64,000 nt of DNA from Porphyromonadaceae bacterium UBA4262 (GTDB lineage: Bacteria > Bacteroidota > Bacteroidia > Bacteroidales > Muribaculaceae). Both the position numbers and the translations under genes were made by a program. Location of the stretch: positions 17,205 through 81,204 of the forward strand of contig DGWI01000041.1 in NCBI GenBank assembly GCA_002396085.1, given 5' to 3'. Position 1 is the first letter of the stretch; each line of letters opens with the position of its first letter. Shown here piece after piece: positions 26,977 through 34,333 of the stretch. Below the pieces are notes generated by a model, which ran no database searches, had not been told where the DNA came from, and worked only from the letters and a program-made list of their open reading frames with translations.

Positions 26977-28013
26977 AATACTCGTTAATACCTTTCGTTG
27001 TGTGCGTGATGTTTGGAGTCATGTCAGCCGTGGCACAGCACTGCCCATCGGTGCATTACTCCAACCATGCCCCAATTTGGATAGTAGATGGCGTTGAGGT
27101 TGAGGCAGAAGTATCAGCCGACGCTCTTTGGCTAGCCGACCCCATGGCAATTATTGCTTCGGCAATAGATGGTGTTGAGGTTGGTGACATCGTTGATTAT
27201 CGCATCGTTAAAGGCGATGAGGCAATTGCCCGCTACGGCAAACGTGCCGACGCTGGAGTCATCATTGTCACCACCCGCAACAATCTGTCCACTCAACACA
27301 CAATGAGCATCGAGGGTAGAAAACTCTATGACATCACGGCTCCTGTCCACTCACGTGAACACATCATTGCCCGTGTCATCCAGATGAGGCAATATAATCG
27401 TCTGAAGGAAGAACATTTGTTTTTGACCCCACGATTTCGGGAGTTGGATCGAAAGGCCTCACTACTTGAAGAAACAGGCATTAAGTTCAAGCCGTTCGAG
27501 TGGAGCGGGAAACTCTCGGACAGAGGTAACTGGCCAGAGATTTGTGTCACGATAGGTGAAGTGAGATTAATCAACGATCATTGTGCCGAAGTCGACATGT
27601 GCTATCAGGATGATGATGACCGAGCATTCCCATACACTCTGATTCTCGCACTTGCTAATGGCAGATGGATGATTGACGATGTGCGCTGGACTGGATTTGG
27701 CAATACATTGCAAAGCGAAGAAGCCATCCTTACCTACCAAGAAGAATTTGATTTCTTTACCAAAACTGGTACCGTAGAACAAATCATCAGCCGCATCAAG
27801 GACCACACCAACCCATTCACACTAGAGGAAAACCGTTATAACGATGCCGAAAAGGATATCGCCACCATGCGAATGATGCAAGACTTGTTTAGAGCCCATC
27901 CTCAATATACCAAAGAATTGGGCATCGAGGTAAACAATATCATTACCAATTACGAAGCAGCCGCAATAGCGGCGGGGCATCTAAGTCCACACCCCTCTCT
28001 AAGAGTGAGATAA
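26973..28013 (+). CDS. Secreted protein with a TonB-plug-like motif
   Basis: A 346-aa protein. The start at 26973 overlaps the pgeF stop (ATGA) and gives the signal peptide MKYSLIPFVVCVMFGVMSAVAQ. At about residues 28-105, the order WIVDGVEV ... VGDIVDYRIVKGDEAIARYGKRADAGVIIVTTR mirrors the plug segment of SusC-like receptors (DIESIEVLKD-x-ATAIYG-x-RGANGVI). No beta-barrel follows, only ~240 residues of unrecognised helical and beta sequence. Similar stand-alone plug-like segments occur in some Bacteroidetes periplasmic proteins and anti-sigma or M56-peptidase relatives. The function is unknown; a TonB-system interaction is speculative. Confidence 0.65.
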   Translation: MKYSLIPFVVCVMFGVMSAVAQHCPSVHYSNHAPIWIVDGVEVEAEVSADALWLADPMAIIASAIDGVEVGDIVDYRIVKGDEAIARYGKRADAGVIIVTTRNNLSTQHTMSIEGRKLYDITAPVHSREHIIARVIQMRQYNRLKEEHLFLTPRFRELDRKASLLEETGIKFKPFEWSGKLSDRGNWPEICVTIGEVRLINDHCAEVDMCYQDDDDRAFPYTLILALANGRWMIDDVRWTGFGNTLQSEEAILTYQEEFDFFTKTGTVEQIISRIKDHTNPFTLEENRYNDAEKDIATMRMMQDLFRAHPQYTKELGIEVNNIITNYEAAAIAAGHLSPHPSLRVR

Positions 28014-28135
28014 TCGGATTAGTGGCAAAAATGCGATTAAGAGAGAGCCATGCGAGCTCGTTGATGGACGAGCGTGAGCATTTTATCTGAAATCCACAAT
28101 TCACAATCGTTAATAGGCGGTGACTCGGTAAAATA

Positions 28136-28184
28136 ACTGAAAAATTCTCAATTTTCAATTCTCAATTTTCAATTCTCAATTAAA
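28136..28184. repeat. CAATTTTCAATTCT tandem AT repeat upstream of tRNA-Ser
   Basis: Three to four direct units of TCTCAATTTTCAAT make this stretch, which relates to the elements at 30169-30203 and 47082-47152. The rest of the 28014-28224 gap holds no gene. Confidence 0.6.
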
Positions 28185-28189
28185 AGCAC

Positions 28190-28197
28190 TACCTTTG
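28190..28197 (+). promoter_or_regulatory. -7 element of the tRNA-Ser gene
   Basis: TACCTTTG fits TAnnTTTG and lies 27 nt before the tRNA 5' end. Confidence 0.6.
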
Positions 28198-28224
28198 CAG
28201 CCGAATTTGCGCCATTGACGCAAT

Positions 28225-28315
28225 GGAGTGATGCTCGAGTGGCTGAAGAGGCACGCCTGGAAAGCGTGTAACCGTCACAAGCGGTTCCCGAGTTCGAATC
28301 TCGGTCACTCCGCCA
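28225..28315 (+). tRNA. tRNA-Ser (anticodon GGA)
   Basis: A full cloverleaf with a 7-bp acceptor stem (GGAGTGA with TCACTCC), the D-arm CTCGAGTGGCTGAAGAGG, and an anticodon stem CACGC/GCGTG with loop CTGGAAA, so the anticodon is GGA (28259-28261). It has the long variable arm of class II tRNAs (ACCGTCACAAGCGGT) and a T-arm with GTTCGAATC. It reads UCC and UCU. The discriminator is G28312 and CCA is encoded (28313-28315). Confidence 0.97.
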
Positions 28316-28318
28316 ACC

Positions 28319-28366
28319 AATCCCCCGTCCGAAAATTGTGTCGGCAGGGGGATTCGTGGTTTTTTG
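28319..28366 (+). terminator. Terminator after tRNA-Ser
   Basis: AATCCCCC (28319-28326) pairs with GGGGGATT (28347-28354), followed by CGTGGTTTTTTG. Confidence 0.8.
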
Positions 28367-28480
28367 AGAATTGAAAATTGTGTTCGTTTGAGTTCGTTTA
28401 GTTTGTTGTTTAGTTCACAGACAGAAGAACAAGAGGACCAAACAGTTCAAGAACACAAGGTGGGGATCAGACTGAAGAAC

Positions 28481-29377
28481 ATGGTTTTGAACAATACACA
28501 GAGCAACATACGGGCCCATGTGGCAATGGTGACGGCAATGGTGCTATTCGGCATGATGTCGCCGCTGAGCAAGGATGCGATGAACAGTGGTCTCACGGGG
28601 CAGCAGTTGGCCACGCTGCGCATCTGCGGCGGCACCCTGCTGTTCTGGGTGGCGCAGGTGTTCGCTCCCTGGCACACGGTCGCGCGCCGAGACTTGATGC
28701 GACTGGCAGTGGCCAGCATCTTTGGTGTTGTGCTCTCGCAGGGTGGCCTCATCATGGGCATCAGCCGCACATCGCCCATCAATGCGACGATGGAGATTAC
28801 CGCACAACCCATCTATGTGCTGGTGTTATCGGCATTGCTGCTGCATCAACGCATCACTCCACTCAAGGCCTGCGGTGTGCTGCTGGGCTTTGCCGGTGCG
28901 GCAACACTGGTGCTGATGAACGTGGGTGACACTGGTGGCCGAGCGGCAAGCATAGTTGGCGACCTGACGGTGCTGGGTTCGCAAGTGGCGTTTGCACTCT
29001 ATCTGACCATGTTCTTGCCCGTGATTGCCCGCATCGACCCTCTGACCTTCAACCGCTGGATGTTCACCTTCGGCAGCATGATTCTGTTGCCGTTCACGGC
29101 AAGCGACATGGCTGCGCTCGACTGGCAAGGCGTGTCGGCAAGAACTTGGTTTGATGTGGCCTACATCGTTGTGGCGTGTACCTTTGTGTGTTTCATGCTG
29201 GTGGTCTATTCACAGCGCCGCCTGCACCCGACGGTGATGAGTTCCTACAACTACATCCAGCCGGTAGTGACCGTTGTGGGCAGCCTCGCCCTGGGGTTGG
29301 CCGTGCTTCAGTGGCAGCACCTCGTGGCGGCGGCACTCATCTTCACGGGCGTGTGGCTAGTCATCCGCAGCCACTGA
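28481..29377 (+). CDS. EamA/DMT-family transporter
   Basis: A 298-aa inner-membrane protein with ten predicted transmembrane helices in two EamA repeats (about 8-140 and 160-295). The first repeat ends with TSPINATMEITAQPIYVLVLSAL and the second with TVMSSYNYIQPVVTVVGSLALG, the paired signature of the drug/metabolite transporter superfamily. I start at ATG 28481 (MVLNNTQSNIRAH). The longer upstream frame adds a charged, non-membrane stretch that overlaps the tRNA terminator. The substrate is unknown; amino-acid or metabolite export is common for the family. The 3' end overlaps the convergent methyltransferase by 21 nt. Confidence 0.9.
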   Translation: MVLNNTQSNIRAHVAMVTAMVLFGMMSPLSKDAMNSGLTGQQLATLRICGGTLLFWVAQVFAPWHTVARRDLMRLAVASIFGVVLSQGGLIMGISRTSPINATMEITAQPIYVLVLSALLLHQRITPLKACGVLLGFAGAATLVLMNVGDTGGRAASIVGDLTVLGSQVAFALYLTMFLPVIARIDPLTFNRWMFTFGSMILLPFTASDMAALDWQGVSARTWFDVAYIVVACTFVCFMLVVYSQRRLHPTVMSSYNYIQPVVTVVGSLALGLAVLQWQHLVAAALIFTGVWLVIRSH

Positions 29378-30010
29378 TGCCAACTTGCGGATGAGGGTGA
29401 GGCCGTCGCGCAAGGGGAGGATGACCCGCTCGACGCGCGGGTCGGCAGCGACGCGGTCGTTGAAGGTGCGTATGCCCAGCGTCTGCGCATCGTGGCAGGC
29501 CGGGTCGGTGACCTTGCCGTCCCACAGCGTGTTGTCGGCAATGATGTATCCGCCCTCGACTAGATGCTCCATCGCCAGGTCGTAGTAGGCGATATAGTCA
29601 CGCTTGTTGGCATCAATATAAATCAGGTCAAATTTTCTATCTAGGTTATTCAATATCTCCACCGCGTCGCCAATGTGCAAGGTGATGCGGTCGGCCACAG
29701 GCGATTGAGCCAGATGCTCGCGGATGAAGTCCTCGAGTTCGTCATCAATCTCGATGGTGTCGACATGAGCACCGTCGCGCAGCAGACCCTCGGCCAGGCA
29801 CTGCGCCGAGTAGCCGCTATAGGTTCCCAACTCCAGCACGTTCAGCGGATTGACCATCTGCACCAACATCTTGAGCAGACGACCTTGCAGATGCCCCGAA
29901 CACATGCGGGCATAGAGCAGACGCACGTGCGTGTCACGATCGAGCCGACGCAAGTGGGCTGGCTCGGCATCAATGTGAGCCAGGATATATTCTTCGAGTT
30001 CTTCGGTCAT
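29357..30010 (-). CDS. SAM-dependent O-methyltransferase
   Basis: A 217-aa O-methyltransferase of the catechol/caffeoyl-CoA OMT-like family (class I SAM fold). Signatures are VLELGTYSGYSAQCLAEGL (about 58-76, SAM binding), DTIEIDDEL, FDLIYIDANKRDY (metal-site Asp region) and the C-terminal LPLRDGLTLIRK. Family members methylate small catechol-like hydroxyls with Mg2+; the real substrate is unknown. It is convergent to the EamA gene with a 21-nt 3' overlap. No promoter consensus is seen upstream; a GC-rich palindrome lies there. Confidence 0.9.
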   Translation of the reverse strand: MTEELEEYILAHIDAEPAHLRRLDRDTHVRLLYARMCSGHLQGRLLKMLVQMVNPLNVLELGTYSGYSAQCLAEGLLRDGAHVDTIEIDDELEDFIREHLAQSPVADRITLHIGDAVEILNNLDRKFDLIYIDANKRDYIAYYDLAMEHLVEGGYIIADNTLWDGKVTDPACHDAQTLGIRTFNDRVAADPRVERVILPLRDGLTLIRKLASVAADD

Positions 30011-30045
30011 ACTTTTTTAATGCATTTAACTTTACTTGTCAGTAG

Positions 30046-30139
30046 TTAAGGGAGCCCCCCAAGCCCCCCTAAAGGGGGGTGTAGAAAGTGGCAGCCACAA
30101 CAGTAGTTCCCCCTTTAGGGGGTTAGGGGGCTCCCTTAA
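30046..30139. repeat. GC-rich long palindromic element
   Basis: The outer arms TTAAGGGAGCCCCC (30046 on) and GGGGGCTCCCTTAA (ending 30139) are perfect complements. Each arm contains an inner CCCCCTAAAGGGGG palindrome, so the element is a palindrome of palindromes with a ~40-nt middle. Just downstream (30169-30203) are AATTTTCAATTCTC units. It resembles REP/BIME-like elements in architecture and is non-coding. Confidence 0.8.
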
Positions 30140-30196
30140 CTAATCCAGAAGCTTAAATAATGCCTAATTTAATTCTCAATTTTCAATTCTCAATTT

Positions 30197-30616
30197 TCAA
30201 TTCAAGAGAAGGTCAATGGCGCGGCGATAACTGTCCAGGCCGTGCCCCATGACGGTGGCGGCACACACATGACTCAGCATCGATGTGCGTCGCCATGGCT
30301 CGCGACGGGTGATGTCGCTGATGTGCGTCTCGATGACGGGTGCTGTGATGGCGGCAATGGCATCGGCGATGGCAATGGAGGTGTGCGTGTAGCCACCGGC
30401 ATTGAGCACGATGCCGTCAACGCCGAATCCCACGCGCTGCAACTCGTCGATGAGGTCGCCCTCGTGGTTGCTCTGAAAGATGGTGAACTCCACGTCAGGA
30501 TACCCGGTCACCAACTGCCGCAGATATTCATCTAGACTCTGCGTGCCATAGACCTCCGGCTCGCGTATGCCCACAAGATTGAGGTTGGGGCCATTGATAA
30601 TCGCTATCTTTTTCAT
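30197..30616 (-). CDS. aroQ: Type II 3-dehydroquinate dehydratase
   Basis: A 139-aa cytoplasmic shikimate-pathway enzyme (dodecameric type II) that converts 3-dehydroquinate to 3-dehydroshikimate. The active-site blocks are NGPNLNLVGIREPEVYG (N-terminal; Tyr in the mobile loop), FQSNHEGDLID, and LNAGGYTHTSIAIADAI, followed by ETHISD. I start at ATG 30616 (MKKIAIINGPNLN), the standard length. The upstream 20 codons of open frame precede the promoter and are not translated. It is a single gene with its own promoter at 30647-30677. Confidence 0.96.
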   Translation of the reverse strand: MKKIAIINGPNLNLVGIREPEVYGTQSLDEYLRQLVTGYPDVEFTIFQSNHEGDLIDELQRVGFGVDGIVLNAGGYTHTSIAIADAIAAITAPVIETHISDITRREPWRRTSMLSHVCAATVMGHGLDSYRRAIDLLLN

Positions 30617-30646
30617 GCCAAAAGACAAAATGTGGTTATTAGCTTG

Positions 30647-30677
30647 CAAAATTACAATGATAACGTCTAATCTCAAA
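30647..30677 (-). promoter_or_regulatory. Promoter of aroQ
   Basis: On the minus strand, TTTG (30674-30677), a 19-nt spacer and TAATTTTG (30647-30654) lie 30 nt before the start codon. A divergent TATCTTTG at 30687-30694 on the plus strand probably serves the membrane-protein gene at 30747. Confidence 0.75.
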
Positions 30678-30746
30678 ATATTTTTATATCTTTGTTGGCA
30701 GATTCATGACGATAACTAACAACCAATAACTGAAAACTAACGAGAT

Positions 30747-31409
30747 ATGGAACCGATGACTCTTTGGCAATTCTATGCCGTATTCCTAGTGATGTGTGTG
30801 GTGGGCGTGGGCACCTGTGCAGCCATGTACTGGTTGGGCGCACGATGCCCGTTGCTGGGCCGCAAGCGTGACACCTGGGCCGAGAAAATCCGTGGCAAAC
30901 TCATGATTGCCTTCCTCTTCATGGCCGCCATTTGCAGCATGTACACCCTTGAGGACGTGGTGCATGCCTTCACCAACGACCTGACAGATGTAGCCACCGA
31001 GACCACGATGGATCTGGGCAAGCGTGCCATCGAGGGCGAAGATATCAGCCAAGACCTGAACAAACTCAATGACATCGAGATGCCCAAGGAGGGCGAGGTC
31101 ATCTGGGGCGAATATGACAAGTCGCAAGAGAGCACCATCTATCTGCTGACGGGCTTCTGGTACTTCCTGGCATGGATGATCTATTTGGGCAACTTTGCCA
31201 AGTCGCCGTCCAGTTGGTGGCAAAAACTCTGCAAGATCATCGCCTACCCCCTGCTCACGTCATTCATACTGCTGTTCCCGCTCAACGCGCACTATATCAA
31301 CAGCGACGAACTCACAGCCCCACTAGTGATGCTAGGCATCGCCGGTGTGCTCATCCTCGTCTCGCACGACCGCACCCCGCTTCCCCCCGAACTCCCCTCT
31401 GCGTCCTAG
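30747..31409 (+). CDS. Membrane protein of unknown function
   Basis: A 220-aa protein with about five transmembrane segments (near 9-30, 50-66, 131-147, 163-180 and 190-205). A polar, acidic loop of ~60 residues lies between helices 2 and 3 (AIEGEDISQDLNKLND region). The C-terminus is Pro-rich. I recognise no family. It is divergent from aroQ and followed by a long repeat-rich gap, so it is probably monocistronic. Confidence 0.7.
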   Translation: MEPMTLWQFYAVFLVMCVVGVGTCAAMYWLGARCPLLGRKRDTWAEKIRGKLMIAFLFMAAICSMYTLEDVVHAFTNDLTDVATETTMDLGKRAIEGEDISQDLNKLNDIEMPKEGEVIWGEYDKSQESTIYLLTGFWYFLAWMIYLGNFAKSPSSWWQKLCKIIAYPLLTSFILLFPLNAHYINSDELTAPLVMLGIAGVLILVSHDRTPLPPELPSAS

Positions 31410-31573
31410 ACGCGAAAACACTGAACTCACGGATATGAGCGCCTGTGGACAAAATTCAGCATGAGACTTATCAAACACAGATTATCATAAATAACCCGTT
31501 GGCAGAATTAATTTAGGAGACTATATATCAGTTGTCCCCGATTACTGTAATATCGCTGAAAGCGATTGATTTG

Positions 31574-31708
31574 AATAACCGGGGGTGGAACGTAGTGACA
31601 CCCTCGGATAGAATGCTGTCAATTATCCTCGCTGAAAGCGAGCACCTTGCAGCGAGGTAGTTTGTTTAGCAGTAGCCGAAGGTGTCGCTTCGCTCCACCC
31701 TCGGTTAC
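31574..31708. repeat. Long imperfect palindrome upstream of rimP
   Basis: The left arm 31574-31607 (AATAACCGGGGGTGGAACGT...) is complementary to the right arm 31676-31708 (...GCTCCACCCTCGGTTA) with a few mismatches. In between is CCTCGCTGAAAGCGAG, itself a hairpin. It appears non-coding. Confidence 0.75.
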
Positions 31709-31939
31709 TTAAATTGTCGCCTCCGGCGACGATACTCTATGCGGTTAACAAACCTATTTTATCTACTGAGGACATCAGGTATATAGTTCCCTTGATTTGA
31801 ATAGATCTGTTGGATTTCTACCCGACAGGGCACTCCATAAAAAATTATTCGTTACCAGTTACTAATCCTCGCAATTTAATTAAATAATGTTAAACTTTGC
31901 GTAAAATTGTGATGAATCAAGGTCGAATTGGCCACTTGA

Positions 31940-31971
31940 TTTGGCAGAATCATTAAGAATGCTTAATTTTG
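31940..31971 (+). promoter_or_regulatory. Promoter of the rimP-nusA-infB operon
   Basis: TTTG (31940-31943), exactly 20 nt, TAATTTTG (31964-31971). The leader to the rimP ATG is about 110 nt. Confidence 0.75.
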
Positions 31972-32086
31972 CAGCGCATTCGTGAGAGGGGGCATTGGGC
32001 TTCCTCGTTTTTGTTATAATTGCGGGGTTCTGAGAGATATCTCACGCAGATTCCGCAGATTTAACGGATTAGTTTTAAAGGAACAG

Positions 32087-32551
32087 ATGATTGACAAGAC
32101 AGAACTGACGCGCGTGATTGAAGAGGCCATCGATGGCACCGATCTGTTTCTGGTTCAGGTGACCGTCAGTGGCGACAATGTCATCAACGTCGACCTGGAC
32201 AGCGAGTCGAGTGTCGACATCGCCCAGTGCGTGATGGTCAATGATGCGGTGCTTGCCGCGTTTGACCGCGATGTCGAGGACTATGAACTGACGGTTGGCA
32301 GTTATGGCATCACATCGCCCCTGCTGGTGCGCCGACAGTATGACAAGAACATCGGCGAGGAGGTCGAGGTTCTGACCCGCGACGGTCGCAAACTCAAGGG
32401 CGTGCTCACCGCAGCCGATGACGAGGGTTTCACCATCGAGGTGGCGACTAAGGTCAAGATTGATGGCAAGAAGCGCCCCGAGCTGCAGATGGTGCCCGAG
32501 CGCATCGACTACGACAACGCCAAGCAGACGTGCGTCAACATCAAGATATAA
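32087..32551 (+). CDS. rimP: Ribosome maturation factor RimP
   Basis: A 154-aa RimP needed for 30S subunit maturation. The N-terminal domain (about 1-75, with DLFLVQVTVSGDNVINVDLDSE and a YELTVGSYGITSPL end) and the SH3-like C-terminal domain (about 85-150, GEEVEVLTRDGRKLKGVLTAADDEGFTIEV) are both present. I start at ATG 32087 (MIDKTELTRVIEE); the upstream open frame lies in the leader. Order and strand (rimP, nusA, infB) match the conserved bacterial operon, but the 359-nt gap to nusA is unusual and is filled by an inserted repeat. Confidence 0.93.
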   Translation: MIDKTELTRVIEEAIDGTDLFLVQVTVSGDNVINVDLDSESSVDIAQCVMVNDAVLAAFDRDVEDYELTVGSYGITSPLLVRRQYDKNIGEEVEVLTRDGRKLKGVLTAADDEGFTIEVATKVKIDGKKRPELQMVPERIDYDNAKQTCVNIKI

Positions 32552-32557
32552 GTCAAA

Positions 32558-32747
32558 ACCCGTTGGCAGAATTAATTGATTGATCAAGAATTAAAGAATC
32601 TAAGGAATAAATATTAACTATAGGAGGTGAGGAATTCATAAAACTCGAATATCACGAAATAGTAAATTCTTTAATCTTACAATTCTTGATAAAAATTAAA
32701 ATCGTGACTTTTATAGATAGTTTAACCAACTAATTCCGCCAATAGGT
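32558..32747. mobile_element. MITE-like element between rimP and nusA
   Basis: A 190-bp non-coding insertion with 17-bp terminal inverted repeats matching at 14 positions (ACCCGTTGGCAGAATTA at 32558-32574; the complement of ACCTATTGGCGGAATTA at 32731-32747). Secondary internal inverted segments (ATCAAGAATT near 32584, AATTCTTGAT near 32680) mean the whole unit could fold. One end-sequence also occurs alone at 31494-31510, before rimP. No transposase lies in the window. The remaining gap, 32748-32910, shows no gene. Confidence 0.55.
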
Positions 32748-32910
32748 ATGACAAAAGGGCAAGAGGACACAAGCAATTAAGAACAGAAGTTGTGAAATGC
32801 TCCCCTGCCGACTTTCGGTCACGAATGTGAGGATTTCAGATTTATCTCCTCAACGAGAACTCGAGCGTTCGTGATTCACAATGTTTGAATAATAAAATTG
32901 AAATAAAGAT

Positions 32911-34164
32911 ATGGCAAAAAGAGAAGAAGCGGTCAACATGACCGACCAATTTGCGGAGTTCAAAGAGCTCAAGAACATCGACAAGACCACGCTCATCAGC
33001 GTGCTCGAGGAGTCGTTCCGCAGCGTGTTGGCCAAGATGTTTGGCAACGATGACAACTTTGACGTGATTGTCAACCCCGACAAGGGTGACTGCGAGATTT
33101 ACCAGAACCTGGAAGTGGTTCCCGACGGTGAGGTCGAGAACGTCAACACGCAGATCTCGCTGAGTGACGCCCAGGCCGACGATGACCCCGATGCCGAGGT
33201 CGGCGAGGAACACACACGCAAGATTGACTTCGCCAAGTTTGGCCGCCGTGCTATCCTGAACCTGCGCCAGACACTGGCCAGCAAGATTCTGGACCTGCAG
33301 AAGGATGCCGTCTACAACAAGTTCAAGGAACTGGAGGGCGAGCTCGTCACCGGCGAAGTCTACCAGGTGTGGAAGCGCGAGGTGCTGCTGCTCGACGACG
33401 AGAAGAACGAGTTGCTGTTGCCCAAGGATCAGCAGATTCCGACCGACATCTACCGCAAGGGCGACACCGTGCGCGCCGTGGTGCACAATGTCGACAACAA
33501 GAACAACAATCCCAAGATCACCGTGTCGCGCACCAGCGAGGTGTTCCTGCGCCGATTGTTCGAGCTGGAGGTGCCCGAGATTCACGACGGCCTCATCGTC
33601 ATCCGCAAGGTTGCCCGCGTGCCGGGTGAGCGCGCCAAGATTGCCGTCGAGAGCTATGACGACCGCATCGACCCCGTGGGAGCCTGCGTGGGCGTGAAGG
33701 GTGCCCGCATCCATGGCATCGTGCGCGAGTTGCGCAACGAGAACATCGATGTCATCCCCTACACCAACAACCCGCAATTGCTCATCCAGCGTGCGCTGAG
33801 CCCTGCCAAGATCTCGTCTATCCGCCTGGACGACGAGGCCAAGCATGCCGAGGTGTTCCTGCGTCCCGAGGAGGTCTCACTGGCCATCGGTAAGGGCGGC
33901 CTGAACATCAAACTGGCCACAATGCTCACCGACTACTCGATCGACGTCTACCGCGATGTGGACGGTGGTGCAGAGGAAGACATCTACCTGGATGAGTTCC
34001 GCGACGAGATTGACGACTGGGTGATCGAGGCACTGAAGGAAATGGGCTGCGTCACGGCAAAGGCCGTTCTGCGCACCCCGCGCGAAGACCTCATCGAACA
34101 GGCCGACCTCGAGGAAGACACCGTCGACAACGTGCTGGCCATCCTGCGAGCAGAGTTTGAGTAG
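32911..34164 (+). CDS. nusA: Transcription termination/antitermination factor NusA
   Basis: A 417-aa NusA that binds RNA polymerase and RNA during pausing, termination and antitermination. It has the N-terminal RNAP-binding domain (about 10-135, FRSVLAKMFGNDDNFDVIVNPDKG), an S1 domain (about 140-205), and KH1 and KH2 (about 205-375) with VGACVGVKGARIHGIVREL and SLAIGKGGLNIKLA. A short acidic C-terminal helix region (DWVIEALKEMGCVTAKAVLRTPREDLIEQ) follows, without the extra E. coli repeats. The length is standard for Bacteroidetes. It lies between rimP and infB. Confidence 0.97.
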   Translation: MAKREEAVNMTDQFAEFKELKNIDKTTLISVLEESFRSVLAKMFGNDDNFDVIVNPDKGDCEIYQNLEVVPDGEVENVNTQISLSDAQADDDPDAEVGEEHTRKIDFAKFGRRAILNLRQTLASKILDLQKDAVYNKFKELEGELVTGEVYQVWKREVLLLDDEKNELLLPKDQQIPTDIYRKGDTVRAVVHNVDNKNNNPKITVSRTSEVFLRRLFELEVPEIHDGLIVIRKVARVPGERAKIAVESYDDRIDPVGACVGVKGARIHGIVRELRNENIDVIPYTNNPQLLIQRALSPAKISSIRLDDEAKHAEVFLRPEEVSLAIGKGGLNIKLATMLTDYSIDVYRDVDGGAEEDIYLDEFRDEIDDWVIEALKEMGCVTAKAVLRTPREDLIEQADLEEDTVDNVLAILRAEFE

Positions 34165-34281
34165 TGAAATAATTAAGAATTTATAATTCAAAATTTATAA
34201 TTCATAATTAAGAATGAAGACTGCCTATGGCACATCACTTGATTCTAAATTCTAAATTATTAATTCTTAATTCATAATTCA
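34165..34281. repeat. AT-rich inverted repeat between nusA and infB
   Basis: The left arm (TAATTAAGAATTTATAATTC ... CATAATTAAG) and right arm (TTCTAAATTCTAAATTATTAA ... TTCATAATTC) flank a core of about 27 nt with a GCCTATGGC palindrome. A related, shorter stretch follows infB at about 37328-37383. Confidence 0.7.
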
Positions 34282-34333
34282 CAAAAAAGGTTTTCTCTAA
34301 CTGATAACAACACAAGCAACCGTAAAGAAGAAT

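Larger units (their letters stand above)
31410..32086. other. Repeat-rich non-coding region upstream of rimP
   Basis: This 677-nt stretch has no convincing gene. It holds an ACCCGTTGGCAGAATTA sequence (31494-31510) identical to one end of the element at 32558-32747, a long inverted repeat (31574-31708, listed separately), several small hairpins such as GTCGCCTCCGGCGAC (31716-31730), and the rimP promoter at 31940-31971. Confidence 0.6.

Noticed and set aside
32750..32900. Similarity of the nusA leader to sequence around 28020-28110 (reverse strand)
   Set aside because: Only short patches such as GGATTTCAGAT and CAACGAG are shared, which is too little to call a repeat without alignment.
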